A DNA stretch of 64,000 nucleotides. Source: Streptomyces sp. CB01580. Its GTDB lineage: Bacteria > Actinomycetota > Actinomycetes > Streptomycetales > Streptomycetaceae. The stretch covers positions 20,849-84,848 of the forward strand of contig NZ_LIXJ01000026.1 in the NCBI RefSeq assembly GCF_001905795.1, read 5' to 3'. This document shows positions 26,075 to 34,625 of this stretch, piece by piece. The notes below the pieces were generated by a model. The model searched no databases and had not been told where the DNA came from. It saw only the letters and a program-made list of their open reading frames with translations. Numbering within the stretch: position 1 is the first letter of the stretch; every line of letters begins with the position of its first letter. The position numbers and the translations under genes were made by a program.

Positions 26075-27145
26075 TCATCGGCCGGTGTCGGTGCCGGTGG
26101 TGGCCTGTCCGCCCTGCGCCGGGGCCTGCCCGGCATCCGTGGGCTGCGGGGCGACGCCGCCGTCGCCGGGGGCCGACGGGGCGGGTGTGGTCGCCGGGGA
26201 CGGACCGGTCCCCTCGCCGCTGTCGCCGGGCCGCGTGGGGCTGGGCGCCGGATCGTCCGGGGCGCGGCCGTCCTGACCGGAGTCGGGGTTCCGGCTCTGC
26301 CCGCCGCCCGGCGCCGTGCCGGGGGCCTCGCCGCTCTCCTGCCCCGGCGTCCGGTCCCGGTCCGGGCCGGTGTCGGTCGACGGCGCGGGGCCGTTCGTCC
26401 CGGAGTCCCGTCCCCCGCCGCGTACGACGGAGCCCACGGTGGTGCCCCGGCCACCGCTCAGGTCGCCCCCGGAGACCAGTTCGTACGTGGTGATCCCGGC
26501 CATGGCCACGACGAAGACCACGGCCGCCCCGGCAGCGGAGCGCTTCCAGCCCCGGAACCGGGTGCCGTGCGTGGTGGCCTCGGAGAACTCCTCGTCGGGC
26601 GCCCCGTCCCGGCCCGGGCGGACCGCCGCGAGCGGCCGGGTCGCGCCGAACGGCCCGGTCGGCCGGGCGGGGTCCTGATCGGTGTCCACGGCACGCAGCA
26701 CGGTCGTGGCGTCCACGGCACGCAGCACCGTCGTGGCGTCGACGGCGGGGAGCACGGTTGTCGCGTCCACGGCGGGGAGCACCGTCGTGGCGTCCTCGAC
26801 CCCGTCGTGGCCCGGCTCCGGCGAGGACCGCCGTTCCCCCCGCGAGGCCCGCGCGTCGCCCGCCCTCCGGTTCCGCCCGGCCGCCTCGCGGCCCTGGTGC
26901 TTCGCCTGAACCGTGGCCTCGCGTATCTGCTCCCCCGTACGGCGGAAGAAGTGCTGGAAGACGGAACCGCCGCACGTGGCGACGACGCTCATCACCCCCG
27001 CGCCCAGGATCGTTCCGTAGACGCCCAACTGGGAGGCCGCCACCGCCGCGGCGACCGCCGCCACGGCGCTGCCCGCCACTTGCGGCAGGCTCAGATCTAT
27101 TCGCTTTTCCTTGGGATCCGTGTCACTTTCCGGCTTCTGCACCAT
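26075..27145 (-). CDS. membrane protein with tandem ATTVL repeats and Pro/Gly-rich tail
   Basis: This 356-aa protein has no recognised domain. Hydrophobic segments lie at about 18-65 (Ala/Val-rich) and about 200-225 (AAGAAVVFVVAMAGITTYEL). Between them is a charged linker carrying four 9-residue repeats, ATTVL[PR]AVD. The C-terminal 120 residues are low-complexity Gly/Pro/Thr/Asp, probably exposed outside the cell. The ATG at 27145 has AAGGG 6-7 bases upstream. Its membrane-linker-membrane form, with Thr-rich motifs facing the cytoplasm, recalls substrates of Ser/Thr kinases or FHA proteins, which is speculation. Confidence 0.82.
   Translation of the reverse strand: MVQKPESDTDPKEKRIDLSLPQVAGSAVAAVAAAVAASQLGVYGTILGAGVMSVVATCGGSVFQHFFRRTGEQIREATVQAKHQGREAAGRNRRAGDARASRGERRSSPEPGHDGVEDATTVLPAVDATTVLPAVDATTVLRAVDATTVLRAVDTDQDPARPTGPFGATRPLAAVRPGRDGAPDEEFSEATTHGTRFRGWKRSAAGAAVVFVVAMAGITTYELVSGGDLSGGRGTTVGSVVRGGGRDSGTNGPAPSTDTGPDRDRTPGQESGEAPGTAPGGGQSRNPDSGQDGRAPDDPAPSPTRPGDSGEGTGPSPATTPAPSAPGDGGVAPQPTDAGQAPAQGGQATTGTDTGR
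26684..26791. repeat. four in-frame 27-bp tandem repeats
   Basis: Four 27-bp units (26684-26710, 26711-26737, 26738-26764, 26765-26791) encode the 9-residue repeats of the membrane protein. They fall into two pairs, differing mainly by ACGCAG versus GGGGAG. Confidence 0.9.
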
Positions 27146-27643
27146 TTCCAGCCCTTGATTGACATCTCTCCCACCATGCAACAGAAAGGGACATCTGAGC
27201 GAAGTGATTAGTTCCGCTTCGGGAGATTCTGTGAAGCAGGACACGCACGAGGGGCATACGACCCCCGACTGGGTAGCTCAACTGCCGCACCCGACGACAA
27301 CTTCGACGGCGCGGCGGTCCACTCGCGTGGCCCGAATGGAGTACTGTGACGAGCCCTGAGCCGGATTCCCGCACGGGTGTCCGGGATCTTCGGGAAGGGG
27401 GCCGCAAGGAGGCACTCGATCCGGCGGCGCCGCGGCATCCCACGGGGACCGGCTACATGATGTGACCAGAAGTCACTTCATGTTGCACAATGGGTCACCG
27501 TGTCATACCGGCGGTCAAGGGCTCACGCTCGACACACCGGGCAACACGGCAATGTTGTGGCAGGCTGCACCCGGGCAGGCCACACTCGACTAGCGGAAGC
27601 AGCGACGCACGTGACGTCGGCAGGCACCACCCGGGAGGTCCCC
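27146..27643. promoter_or_regulatory. sepH upstream region
   Basis: This 500-bp divergent intergenic region is AT-richer than its surroundings. It holds a possible 42-aa ORF (27231-27359), an inverted repeat GTGAC-N5-GTCAC at 27462-27476, and a GACAC motif at 27531-27535 of the kind bound by WhiA. None of these is proven functional. Confidence 0.45.
27231..27359 (+). CDS. possible 42-aa peptide upstream of sepH
   Basis: A GTG-initiated frame with CGGGAG 5 bases upstream encodes 42 residues beginning MKQDTHEGHTTPDWV and ending EYCDEP. Codon third positions are about 79 percent G or C, lower than in neighbouring genes. I do not recognise it. It could be a chance ORF in a regulatory region. Confidence 0.3.
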   Translation: MKQDTHEGHTTPDWVAQLPHPTTTSTARRSTRVARMEYCDEP

Positions 27644-28702
27644 ATGCCCGAACTGCGTGTCGTGGCCGTCTCCAACGACGGCACACGACTGGTGCTCAAG
27701 GCTGCGGACAACACGGAGTACACGCTTCCGATCGACGAGCGGCTGCGAGCCGCCGTGCGCAACGACCGTGCGCGGCTGGGCCAGATCGAGATCGAGGTGG
27801 AGAGCCACCTCCGCCCGCGCGACATCCAGGCGCGGATACGGGCGGGCGCCTCCGCCGAGGAGGTCGCCCAGTTCGCTGGGATCCCGGTCGACCGTGTCCG
27901 CCGCTTCGAGGGCCCTGTCCTCGCGGAACGCGCCTTCATGGCAGAGCGCGCCCGCAAGACGCCCGTACGCCGTCCCGGCGAGAACACCGGCCCCCTGCTC
28001 GGCGAGGCGGTGAAGGAGCGGCTGCTGCTGCGCGGCGCCGACAAGGAGACCGTCCAGTGGGACTCGTGGCGCCGTGACGACGGCACCTGGGAAGTCCTGC
28101 TGGTCTACCGGGTCGCGGGCGAACCCCACTCGGCGAGCTGGACGTACGACGCGCCGCGCCGGCTGGTCCAGGCCGTGGACGACGAGGCGCGTTCGCTGAT
28201 CGGCGAGACCGACGAGGTCGCCGCGCCCGAGCCGACCTTCCCGTTCGTGCCCCGGATCGCGCGGCTGCCCCGCGACCGGCCGCTGGACCGCTCCCTGGAC
28301 CGCCCGTTGGAGCGCCCGTCGGTTCCGGCCCCCGTGCCCGACCCCGAGGAGCACGTGGGCGGCATCTCGTCCGGTGAACGCGATTCGCTGACCAGCCTGC
28401 TGGAGGCGGTTCCGAGCTTCCGCGGCGACATGGTCGTCCCGGAACGGCCCGAGCCTCCCGCCCCGGACCCGGTCGCGGAGGAGCCGGAGGCCGACGAGCC
28501 GCCCGCGGCGGCCGCCTCCGCGGGTGCCGGTTCCGCCTACGCGGATGTGCTGATGCCGCGGGCGGTGGCGGGACACCGCGACCGGCTGATCGGGACCACG
28601 GACCGACAGGCCGAGGCCGACGGCGTACGGCCGGGCCGCCGGGCCGCGGTGCCGAGCTGGGACGAGATCGTCTTCGGCACGCGCCGAAAGAAACAGGACT
28701 GA
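27644..28702 (+). CDS. sepH: septation protein SepH (FtsZ regulator)
   Basis: This 352-aa cytoplasmic protein is a conserved actinobacterial division factor (DUF3071) reported to bind FtsZ and stimulate its assembly during sporulation septation. An N-terminal DUF3071 region (about 1-165) starts PELRVVAVSNDG and includes a helix-turn-helix-like segment (ASAEEVAQFAGIPVDRVRRFEG). A long Pro/Glu/Arg-rich disordered part follows, and the conserved C-terminal tip is VPSWDEIVFGTRRKKQD. The ATG has GGGAGG about 5 bases upstream. A strong hairpin follows the stop. Confidence 0.94.
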   Translation: MPELRVVAVSNDGTRLVLKAADNTEYTLPIDERLRAAVRNDRARLGQIEIEVESHLRPRDIQARIRAGASAEEVAQFAGIPVDRVRRFEGPVLAERAFMAERARKTPVRRPGENTGPLLGEAVKERLLLRGADKETVQWDSWRRDDGTWEVLLVYRVAGEPHSASWTYDAPRRLVQAVDDEARSLIGETDEVAAPEPTFPFVPRIARLPRDRPLDRSLDRPLERPSVPAPVPDPEEHVGGISSGERDSLTSLLEAVPSFRGDMVVPERPEPPAPDPVAEEPEADEPPAAAASAGAGSAYADVLMPRAVAGHRDRLIGTTDRQAEADGVRPGRRAAVPSWDEIVFGTRRKKQD

Positions 28703-28722
28703 ACGGGGCGACCGCAGCATGA

Positions 28723-28756
28723 CGAGGGTCCGTACGCCACGGCGTACGGGCCCTCG
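28723..28756. terminator. sepH terminator hairpin
   Basis: A 16-bp stem (28723-28738 with 28741-28756, one G:T pair) with a 2-base gap lies 20 bp after the sepH stop. Confidence 0.85.
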
Positions 28757-28889
28757 TGCCGTGTCCTGCGCGCGCGGCGCGGGAGAAACAGGTGTCCCGG
28801 AAGCGACGCACCGCACGCAAGCGGCGCACGGCGCGGAGGAAGCGCACGGTCCGAAAGACACGCGTGACATGGAAGAAGCGACGGGAGAA

Positions 28890-28921
28890 GCGTACGGCCG
28901 GACCGCGTCCCGGCCGTACGC
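28890..28921. terminator. rhodanese terminator hairpin
   Basis: A perfect 12-bp stem (28890-28901 with 28910-28921) and 8-base loop lie downstream of the minus-strand rhodanese stop. Confidence 0.8.
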
Positions 28922-28946
28922 CGCGCTCAGTCCGGCGCGCCTCGCG

Positions 28947-29774
28947 TCAGCGGGGATCGGGGCCCGTGGCGACCGGGCGGGTCCCGTCGGCGGTCCACTC
29001 GGACCAGGAGCCCACGTAGAGCGCCGCCGGAATCCCGGCGACGGCCAGGGCCAGCACCTCATGGGCGCCCGAGACGCCCGAGCCGCAGTAGACACCGACC
29101 TCGGACGCCCGGTCGGCGCCGAGCTCGTCGAAGCGGGCCGCCAGCGAGGAGGCGGGCAGGAACCGGCCGTCCTCCTCCACGTTCTCGGTGGTCGGGGCCG
29201 AGACGGCGCCCGGGATGTGGCCGGCCACCCGGTCGATCGGTTCCACCTCGCCCCGGTAGCGTGCGGCGGCCCGCGCGTCGAGCAGCAGGCCCGACCGGGC
29301 CAGCGCCGCCGCCCCGTCGGCATCCAGCAGCGGCACGGCGCCGGGCACCGGCCGGAAGTCGCCCTCGTCCGGCGTGGGGATCTCCTTGTCGAGCTTCCCC
29401 TCCCAGGCCGCGAGGCCGCCGTCCAGCACCCGGACGTTCTCGTGCCCGGTCCAGCGCAGCAGCCACCAGGCGCGGGCCGCCGCCCAGCTCTGACCGCCGT
29501 CGTACACGACCACCGGGGTGTCCGCGCGGACACCGGCCCTGCGCATGGTCGCGCCGAACTCCTCGGGGTCGGGCAGGGGGTGGCGTCCACCACTGCCCGC
29601 CGAACCGGCGAGGTCCGCGTCCAGGTCGACGAAGACCGCGCCCGGGATGTGTCCGGCCTCGTAGTCCGGGCGGCCGTGCGGGCCGCCCTGCTGCCAACGT
29701 ACGTCCAGGAGCACCGGCGGACGTGGCCCCGCCAGCTCGCTCGCGCATTCGGGCGCGGTGATGATCGGCTTCAT
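28947..29774 (-). CDS. two-domain sulfurtransferase (rhodanese / 3-mercaptopyruvate type)
   Basis: This 275-aa cytoplasmic enzyme transfers sulfane sulfur to a thiol or cyanide acceptor. Two tandem rhodanese domains are present; the first (about 1-130) lacks a catalytic Cys. The second carries the active loop CGSGVSGAHEV, closer to mercaptopyruvate sulfurtransferase (CGSGV) than to thiosulfate:cyanide enzymes (CRKGV). The ATG at 29774 has GAGG about 10 bases upstream; an ATG three codons earlier sits directly on that GAGG and is less likely. Confidence 0.93.
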   Translation of the reverse strand: MKPIITAPECASELAGPRPPVLLDVRWQQGGPHGRPDYEAGHIPGAVFVDLDADLAGSAGSGGRHPLPDPEEFGATMRRAGVRADTPVVVYDGGQSWAAARAWWLLRWTGHENVRVLDGGLAAWEGKLDKEIPTPDEGDFRPVPGAVPLLDADGAAALARSGLLLDARAAARYRGEVEPIDRVAGHIPGAVSAPTTENVEEDGRFLPASSLAARFDELGADRASEVGVYCGSGVSGAHEVLALAVAGIPAALYVGSWSEWTADGTRPVATGPDPR

Positions 29775-30012
29775 GGAAACCATCCTCGCGCAGGAGCGGT
29801 CCCACCCGTAACACCGTCACACCACGGAACCGGACCTACCGCATGTTTCCGGCCTCTCTGTCGAGATCCCGGACGATGCGGCGCGGCCGGGCCGCATGGA
29901 GCGCCGGGTGGTGCGAGCATCTGCACGGGGCGCGCACCACCCGTGCCGCACCACGGCACACGGCCCCGTTCCCCCCGTACGGCCACCACGATGGTCCGAG
30001 GAGAGAGTGACG

Positions 30013-30792
30013 ATGACCGAGGCTCCCGCCCGGCGCACACCCGGAACACCTTGCTGGGTGAGTCTGATCGTGCACGGCTTGAGCACCACAGAGGATTTCT
30101 ACGCCGGTCTGTTCGGCTGGGAGTTCGCGCCCGGACCGGACCAACTGGGTCCGTATGTCCGCGCGTCGATCGGCGGAAAGGTGGTCGCGGGCATTGGACA
30201 GCTGCCGTCCGACCGCCTCCTGCCCGTGGCCTGGACGACGTATCTGGCCACCGACGACGCCGATGCCACGGCGGAGCTGATCCGCTCCTGCGGTGGCACG
30301 GTCGCCGTGGGGCCGCTCGACGCGGGCGAGGCGGGGCGGCTCGCCATCGCCGCAGATCCCGGGGGCGCGGTCTTCGGGATCTGGCAGGCCGCCGCGCATC
30401 TCGGCACGGCTCTCTCCGGCACCCACGGCACCCCGGTCTGGAACGAGCTGCTGACCCGTGAGACCTCGACGGTCTGCAAGTTCTACCAGACGGTGTTCGG
30501 CTACGAGGCGGGAGCGGTCGTATCGGCCGACTTCGACTACCAGACGCTGCGTCTGCGCGGTCGTCCGGTCGCCTCGCTGCACGGCGTGGGTCACGCCCTT
30601 CCCCGCGACCGCGGGCCGCACTGGATGACGCACTTCGAGGTCGACGACACCGACGCGACCGCGCGTCGTGCGGTGGACCTGGGTGGGTACGTCCTCCAGC
30701 CACCCCGCGACGGCTCCTTCGGCCGGATCGCGACCGTGGCCGACCCGGAGGGCGCCGTGTTCACGATCGCGCGGTCACCCGACAGGCTCTGA
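30013..30792 (+). CDS. two-domain VOC (glyoxalase/bleomycin-resistance fold) protein
   Basis: This 259-aa protein has two tandem vicinal-oxygen-chelate domains, at about 8-125 and 135-255. Each ends in a DP(G/E)GAVF motif, and the FYAGLFGWEF / FYQTVFGYEA helices mark each repeat. It resembles the hydroxylase-type VOC proteins of Streptomyces secondary metabolism, but no reaction can be assigned. The ATG at 30013 has AGGAG about 9 bases upstream. It is convergent with the PaaX-type regulator. Confidence 0.9.
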   Translation: MTEAPARRTPGTPCWVSLIVHGLSTTEDFYAGLFGWEFAPGPDQLGPYVRASIGGKVVAGIGQLPSDRLLPVAWTTYLATDDADATAELIRSCGGTVAVGPLDAGEAGRLAIAADPGGAVFGIWQAAAHLGTALSGTHGTPVWNELLTRETSTVCKFYQTVFGYEAGAVVSADFDYQTLRLRGRPVASLHGVGHALPRDRGPHWMTHFEVDDTDATARRAVDLGGYVLQPPRDGSFGRIATVADPEGAVFTIARSPDRL

Positions 30793-30799
30793 ACCGAAG

Positions 30800-30833
30800 G
30801 GCTCCGGGCCGCGGCGTCAGCCGGCCCGGAGCC
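30800..30833. terminator. hairpin between convergent VOC and PaaX-type genes
   Basis: An 11-bp perfect stem (30800-30810 with 30823-30833) overlaps the 3' end of the PaaX-type gene. Confidence 0.7.
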
Positions 30834-31749
30834 GTTCGACATGGCGGCGGGCGGGGCCGGACAGCCGGGCGTGGAGCTCGTCGAAGAGATCGGACGCCTC
30901 GGTTCCGCTCCATTCGGCCGGCAGCAGCTCCCGCGCGACACCGGGGTCGAGGTAGACCAGCCGGCGCCAGTCGGTGATGACCCTGATGTATGTCATGAAC
31001 GCCTCACCTTCGGTCACCCGGCCCCCGCCGGCGATGCGCTCGGCCACCGGCCGGTACGCCCCGAGGAAATCGGCGTAGAGCCGCTGGAGCCGGACGGTGT
31101 CCCACCAGGTGCGCACCTTCGCGGCCAGTTCCGCGCGGCCCGCACGGCCCTTGCCCGCCTCGCCCTCGGGCGCGTTCCCGACCCGGATCCCGGTCTTCGT
31201 CCTCCCAGCCGCGGGGAGGTGGTCGGCCCGGAAGAGGTCGGCGTAGGAGCGCAGCCCGTGCCGGGCCAGCATGTCCTCCGCCTCCTCGTACACATGGCCC
31301 GGTGCGATCCACACCCCGGCGGACACGGAGCCGAAGCCGAGCCTGGTCAGCTGGGTGCGCAGCGTGTGCCGTCGGGCGCGCTCGGACTCGGGCACGGAGA
31401 AGACGACGAGCACCCAGCCCTCGTCGACGGTGGCGCGCCGCGCCGCGAAGATGCGCGGATCGCCGTCGCGCAGGACGCGTTCGGTGTCCGGCGAGATCCG
31501 GTATCCGGCCGCCCCGGACACCGTTTCCGCTTCGAGGATTCCGGCGCGCTTCAGTCGGGAGACGGAGGACCGCACGGTCGGCCCCTCGACGCCCAGGTCG
31601 GCGAGCAGCCGGATCAGCGAGGCCACGGACATCCAGCCATCGGTGTCGCGCGCGTACAACCCGTAGACCGTCACGATCAGCTGCCTCGGCTGCGCCTTGC
31701 CCGGGGATCCCGGTCCGGGCGCGGACTCTTCCCCGCTCGCCGTGTTCAC
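30817..31749 (-). CDS. PaaX family transcriptional regulator
   Basis: This 310-aa protein has an N-terminal winged helix-turn-helix (about 20-90, with GVEGPTVRSSVSRLKRAGIL), then the PaaX central domain with VPESERARRHTLRTQL, then the PaaX C-terminal domain rich in Arg/Trp (TWWDTVRLQRLYADFLGAY). Classical PaaX represses phenylacetate catabolism by sensing phenylacetyl-CoA, but no paa genes are nearby. The true target is unknown. It starts with GTG, 60 bp after the thymidine kinase gene boundary. Confidence 0.93.
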   Translation of the reverse strand: MNTASGEESAPGPGSPGKAQPRQLIVTVYGLYARDTDGWMSVASLIRLLADLGVEGPTVRSSVSRLKRAGILEAETVSGAAGYRISPDTERVLRDGDPRIFAARRATVDEGWVLVVFSVPESERARRHTLRTQLTRLGFGSVSAGVWIAPGHVYEEAEDMLARHGLRSYADLFRADHLPAAGRTKTGIRVGNAPEGEAGKGRAGRAELAAKVRTWWDTVRLQRLYADFLGAYRPVAERIAGGGRVTEGEAFMTYIRVITDWRRLVYLDPGVARELLPAEWSGTEASDLFDELHARLSGPARRHVERLRAG

Positions 31750-31809
31750 GGCGTCATCCTAAACACCCGTGCCGCGGGCCTCGGGAGGACGGGGCTGCGC
31801 GACGGGAGG

Positions 31810-32460
31810 TCAGCCCGAGGTGACCGGCAGCACGTCGGGCGACAGGGCGGCCGCGCGCGCCGTCGCACTCGTCATCCGCCTGCGATGGTGACGACGGCAC
31901 AGGACCTCGTACCCGACGGTCTCGGCGGCCACGCCCACGTCGCCCACCACGACCTGCTCGCCGTCAACGACCATCTCGCCGCCCACCGTGCGCGCGTTGT
32001 GAGTGGCCCGCGCTCCGCACCAGCACATCGCCTCGACCTGGAGCGTCTCGACCCGGTCCGCCAGCTCGATCAGCCGCTGCGAGCCCGGGAAGAGCTTGGT
32101 GCGGAAGTCCGTGGTGATGCCGAACGCGAAGACGTCCAGGTCCAGGTCGTCCACGATCCGGGCCAGTTGGTCGATCTGTTCGGGGGCGAGGAACTGCGCC
32201 TCGTCCACGATGACGTAGTCGGCCTTTCCGCCCTTCGACATCTGGGCCACGAGGTAGGCGTACAGGTCCATGTGCGGTGCGGCCTCGACCGCTTCCGTCA
32301 CGAGTCCGAGACGGGAGGAGAGCTTCCCCTCGCCCGCGCGGTCGTCCCGGGTGAAGATCACGCCCCGCAGTCCCCTGGCCGACCGGTTGTGCCCGATCTG
32401 CAGCGCCAGCGTGCTCTTTCCGCAGTCCATGGTGCCGGAGAAGAAAACCAGTTCGGACAT
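31810..32460 (-). CDS. tdk: thymidine kinase (type II)
   Basis: This 216-aa tetrameric salvage enzyme phosphorylates thymidine to dTMP. The P-loop GTMDCGKST lies at residues 9-17, and VIVDEAQFL is the Walker B and catalytic Glu. The zinc lasso uses CWCG and a C-terminal CRRHH pair. Length is normal. It is the third pyrimidine or nucleotide-related activity in the window, with dut and the NUDIX protein, but they are not clustered. Confidence 0.96.
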   Translation of the reverse strand: MSELVFFSGTMDCGKSTLALQIGHNRSARGLRGVIFTRDDRAGEGKLSSRLGLVTEAVEAAPHMDLYAYLVAQMSKGGKADYVIVDEAQFLAPEQIDQLARIVDDLDLDVFAFGITTDFRTKLFPGSQRLIELADRVETLQVEAMCWCGARATHNARTVGGEMVVDGEQVVVGDVGVAAETVGYEVLCRRHHRRRMTSATARAAALSPDVLPVTSG

Positions 32461-32684
32461 CAGTGGAGCACAATCTTCCGGATCGAGGGGGACCCGCTGA
32501 CCGGCCGGTACCGGCGCGGCGCGACCCGTTCGCGGGGCGACGGATGCCCGAGCACGACGGCGCGCTCTGCGCGGTCCGTCGCCCCGGAGGAGAACACGGG
32601 CTCGGGCATGGGGAACTGAGGGCCTTTCGGACGCGGTGGGGCGGTCGGGCGGATCGGGAGGGAGACGTGCCTGCGCGGGAGCGG

Positions 32685-33872
32685 CTACGAGCGTACTTCG
32701 AGCAGGGGCACGAGCTGCTCGGCGGGGGTCATCGAGCCATGCATGCCGACCATCGCGGACTCGTGCGGTTCATTGACCGAGGCGGTGATCACCACGTCGT
32801 CGTGGGCCGCGGCGACGACGTCGCCGATCCTGCCGTGGACACGTTCGTCGATCGTCGGGCCGAACCATCCGGCCTCGATCGCCTCGTCCCGGCTCGCCAC
32901 CCAGAACTGCTCGCCGAGCACTTCGCGCCAGACGGCCAGGACGTCGTTCTCGGCGCCCGGGACGGCGTACACGTGCCGGGCCCGGCCCTCACCGCCGAGC
33001 AGCGCGACGCCCGCGCGCAGTTCCCAGTCCTCGTCGAAGTCGATGCGCGACCGCTCGTCGAAGGGGATGTCGATCATGCCGTGGTCGGCGGTGATGTACA
33101 GCGCCGAGCGGGGCGGGAGCTGTTCGGCCAGGCGCCGGGCCAGGCCGTCCACGTGCATGAGCTGTCCGCGCCAGGCGTCGGAGTCGACGCCGAAGCGGTG
33201 GCCGTTGGCGTCGACCTCGCTGTAGTACGTGTAGACGAGCGATCGGTCGCCCGCAGCGAGGCGTTCGGCAGCAACGTCCATCCGTTCCTCGCCGGTCAGT
33301 CGGCCGAGGAACGTACCGCCGCTGAGCGCGACCTGGGTGAGCGGGGTCCGCTCGAAGGCCGGCGCGGAGACCTGGGCGGTGCGCACCCCCGCGGCATCCG
33401 CGAGCGCGAAGATGGTGGGATGCGGCTGCCAGACGGCGGGCGGGGTCCACGGCTGCCAGCGGAGCTGGTTCATCAGCTCGCCGGTGTGCGGATCGCGCAC
33501 GGTGTAGCCGGGCAGGCCGTGCTCCCCCGGCGGGCGTCCGGTGCCGACCGAGGCCAGTGACGTCGCAGTGGTGGCCGGGAAGCCCGCCGTGACCGGGCGG
33601 CCGGCGCCGCCGCGCGAGGTGGGCAGCAGCGAGTGCAGGAAGGGCGCCTCGTCGGGATGCGCCTTGATCTGTTCCCAGCCGAGGCCGTCGATCAGGAAGA
33701 CGCAGTTCCGGTCCGCCGGGGCGAGTTCGGGGATCGTGGCGGTGAAACCGGGCACGCCCTGCCCGGCGACGAGCGTGGGCAGCAGATCGGCGAGCGAGCC
33801 GCTGCCGTACTCGGGGACGGGAGCGGTGTCGATGTCGAGCAGAACGGGGTCCTGCCAGGCCGGCTGAGCCAT
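32685..33872 (-). CDS. alkaline phosphatase superfamily enzyme (nucleotide pyrophosphatase/phosphodiesterase type)
   Basis: This 395-aa enzyme of the alkaline phosphatase superfamily has the metal-binding segments FLIDGLGWEQ, FPATTATSLASVGTG (nucleophile Thr), YYSEVDANGHRFG and TADHGMIDIP. No signal peptide is seen, so it is probably cytoplasmic. Phosphodiesterase or pyrophosphatase activity is expected from the family; substrate unknown. Its ATG shares a base with the stop of the DUF5998 gene (TGATG), so the two are coupled. Confidence 0.92.
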   Translation of the reverse strand: MAQPAWQDPVLLDIDTAPVPEYGSGSLADLLPTLVAGQGVPGFTATIPELAPADRNCVFLIDGLGWEQIKAHPDEAPFLHSLLPTSRGGAGRPVTAGFPATTATSLASVGTGRPPGEHGLPGYTVRDPHTGELMNQLRWQPWTPPAVWQPHPTIFALADAAGVRTAQVSAPAFERTPLTQVALSGGTFLGRLTGEERMDVAAERLAAGDRSLVYTYYSEVDANGHRFGVDSDAWRGQLMHVDGLARRLAEQLPPRSALYITADHGMIDIPFDERSRIDFDEDWELRAGVALLGGEGRARHVYAVPGAENDVLAVWREVLGEQFWVASRDEAIEAGWFGPTIDERVHGRIGDVVAAAHDDVVITASVNEPHESAMVGMHGSMTPAEQLVPLLEVRS

Positions 33873-34468
33873 CAGCGGCCGGTCGCCGCGGTCGCGGCCG
33901 TGGCCTCGGAGAGGGACTGCGCGAAGGCGAGGGTCTGGCGCACGGTGTCCGGGCCGTCCCCGGCCTCGCTCACCCGCAGGCTCAGGTCGTCGGCCGTCGA
34001 GTTGCCGGTGTAGCCATGGTCGGCCTCGCAGTTGGGGTCGCCGCAGGCCGCCGGTTCGAGATCGATGCGGGAGACCGCACCCCAGCCGATGGTGAGGACG
34101 ACTTCGCGGGGCAGTGTGCCCGGCACGTATTTCTCCGGGTTGGCCACGACCCGGCTGACCACGACCGACGAGATGCGGTCGAGCTTGACCGATTCCGTCG
34201 AGGTCGTGGCGTACGGCGACGGGGAGGTGGTGTCCGCGTTCTGCTCGTCGGTGTGGCTGACGATGAAACGGGTGCCCGTGAGGACCAGGACCGTGACGTG
34301 ACGGCGCACCTCGTTGGAGTCGAAGGTGGTCTCCTGGTGGACCAGGTACGAGGCGACGGGCTCACCGCCCACGGCGGCTTCCACCGCCTCGGCCACGAGT
34401 GCCGGGTAGTAGCCACTGCGCTCGATCGCCGCGCGCAGCCCCTGGGTCGTCGTACCGGTCTTAGCCAT
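33872..34468 (-). CDS. DUF5998 family protein
   Basis: This 198-aa actinobacterial protein starts MAKTGTTTQGLRAAIERSGYY. It contains two cysteines in CGDPNCEADHGY, which may bind metal, and a beta-rich core. The ATG at 34468 has AGGATGG just upstream; an upstream frame is unsupported. It is the first gene of a two-gene operon with the phosphodiesterase-type enzyme. The function is unknown. Confidence 0.9.
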   Translation of the reverse strand: MAKTGTTTQGLRAAIERSGYYPALVAEAVEAAVGGEPVASYLVHQETTFDSNEVRRHVTVLVLTGTRFIVSHTDEQNADTTSPSPYATTSTESVKLDRISSVVVSRVVANPEKYVPGTLPREVVLTIGWGAVSRIDLEPAACGDPNCEADHGYTGNSTADDLSLRVSEAGDGPDTVRQTLAFAQSLSEATAATAATGR

Positions 34469-34625
34469 GGGCACCATCCTACGGGGGGCGGATGACTGCC
34501 GGGGACGTCGTACGGCGGCACGGACCGGGGACACGGTGGTCCGCGCTCCGGTGGGCGCGGGGCGGTGGGAACGGGAGCGTCCCGGCCCCTCCGGCGACGG
34601 GAACGTCCGGGCAGCGGCCGTCCGG

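Noticed and set aside
27531..27535. GACAC as a WhiA site for sepH
   Set aside because: A five-base match alone is too common; it is mentioned only as part of the upstream region.
28756..28947. A strikingly Lys/Arg-rich plus-strand frame (KRRTARKRRTARRKRT) after sepH, like a histone tail
   Set aside because: It starts inside the sepH terminator, lacks a ribosome site and runs into the antisense of the rhodanese gene. It reflects a simple AAGCGRCGCAC-like repeat.
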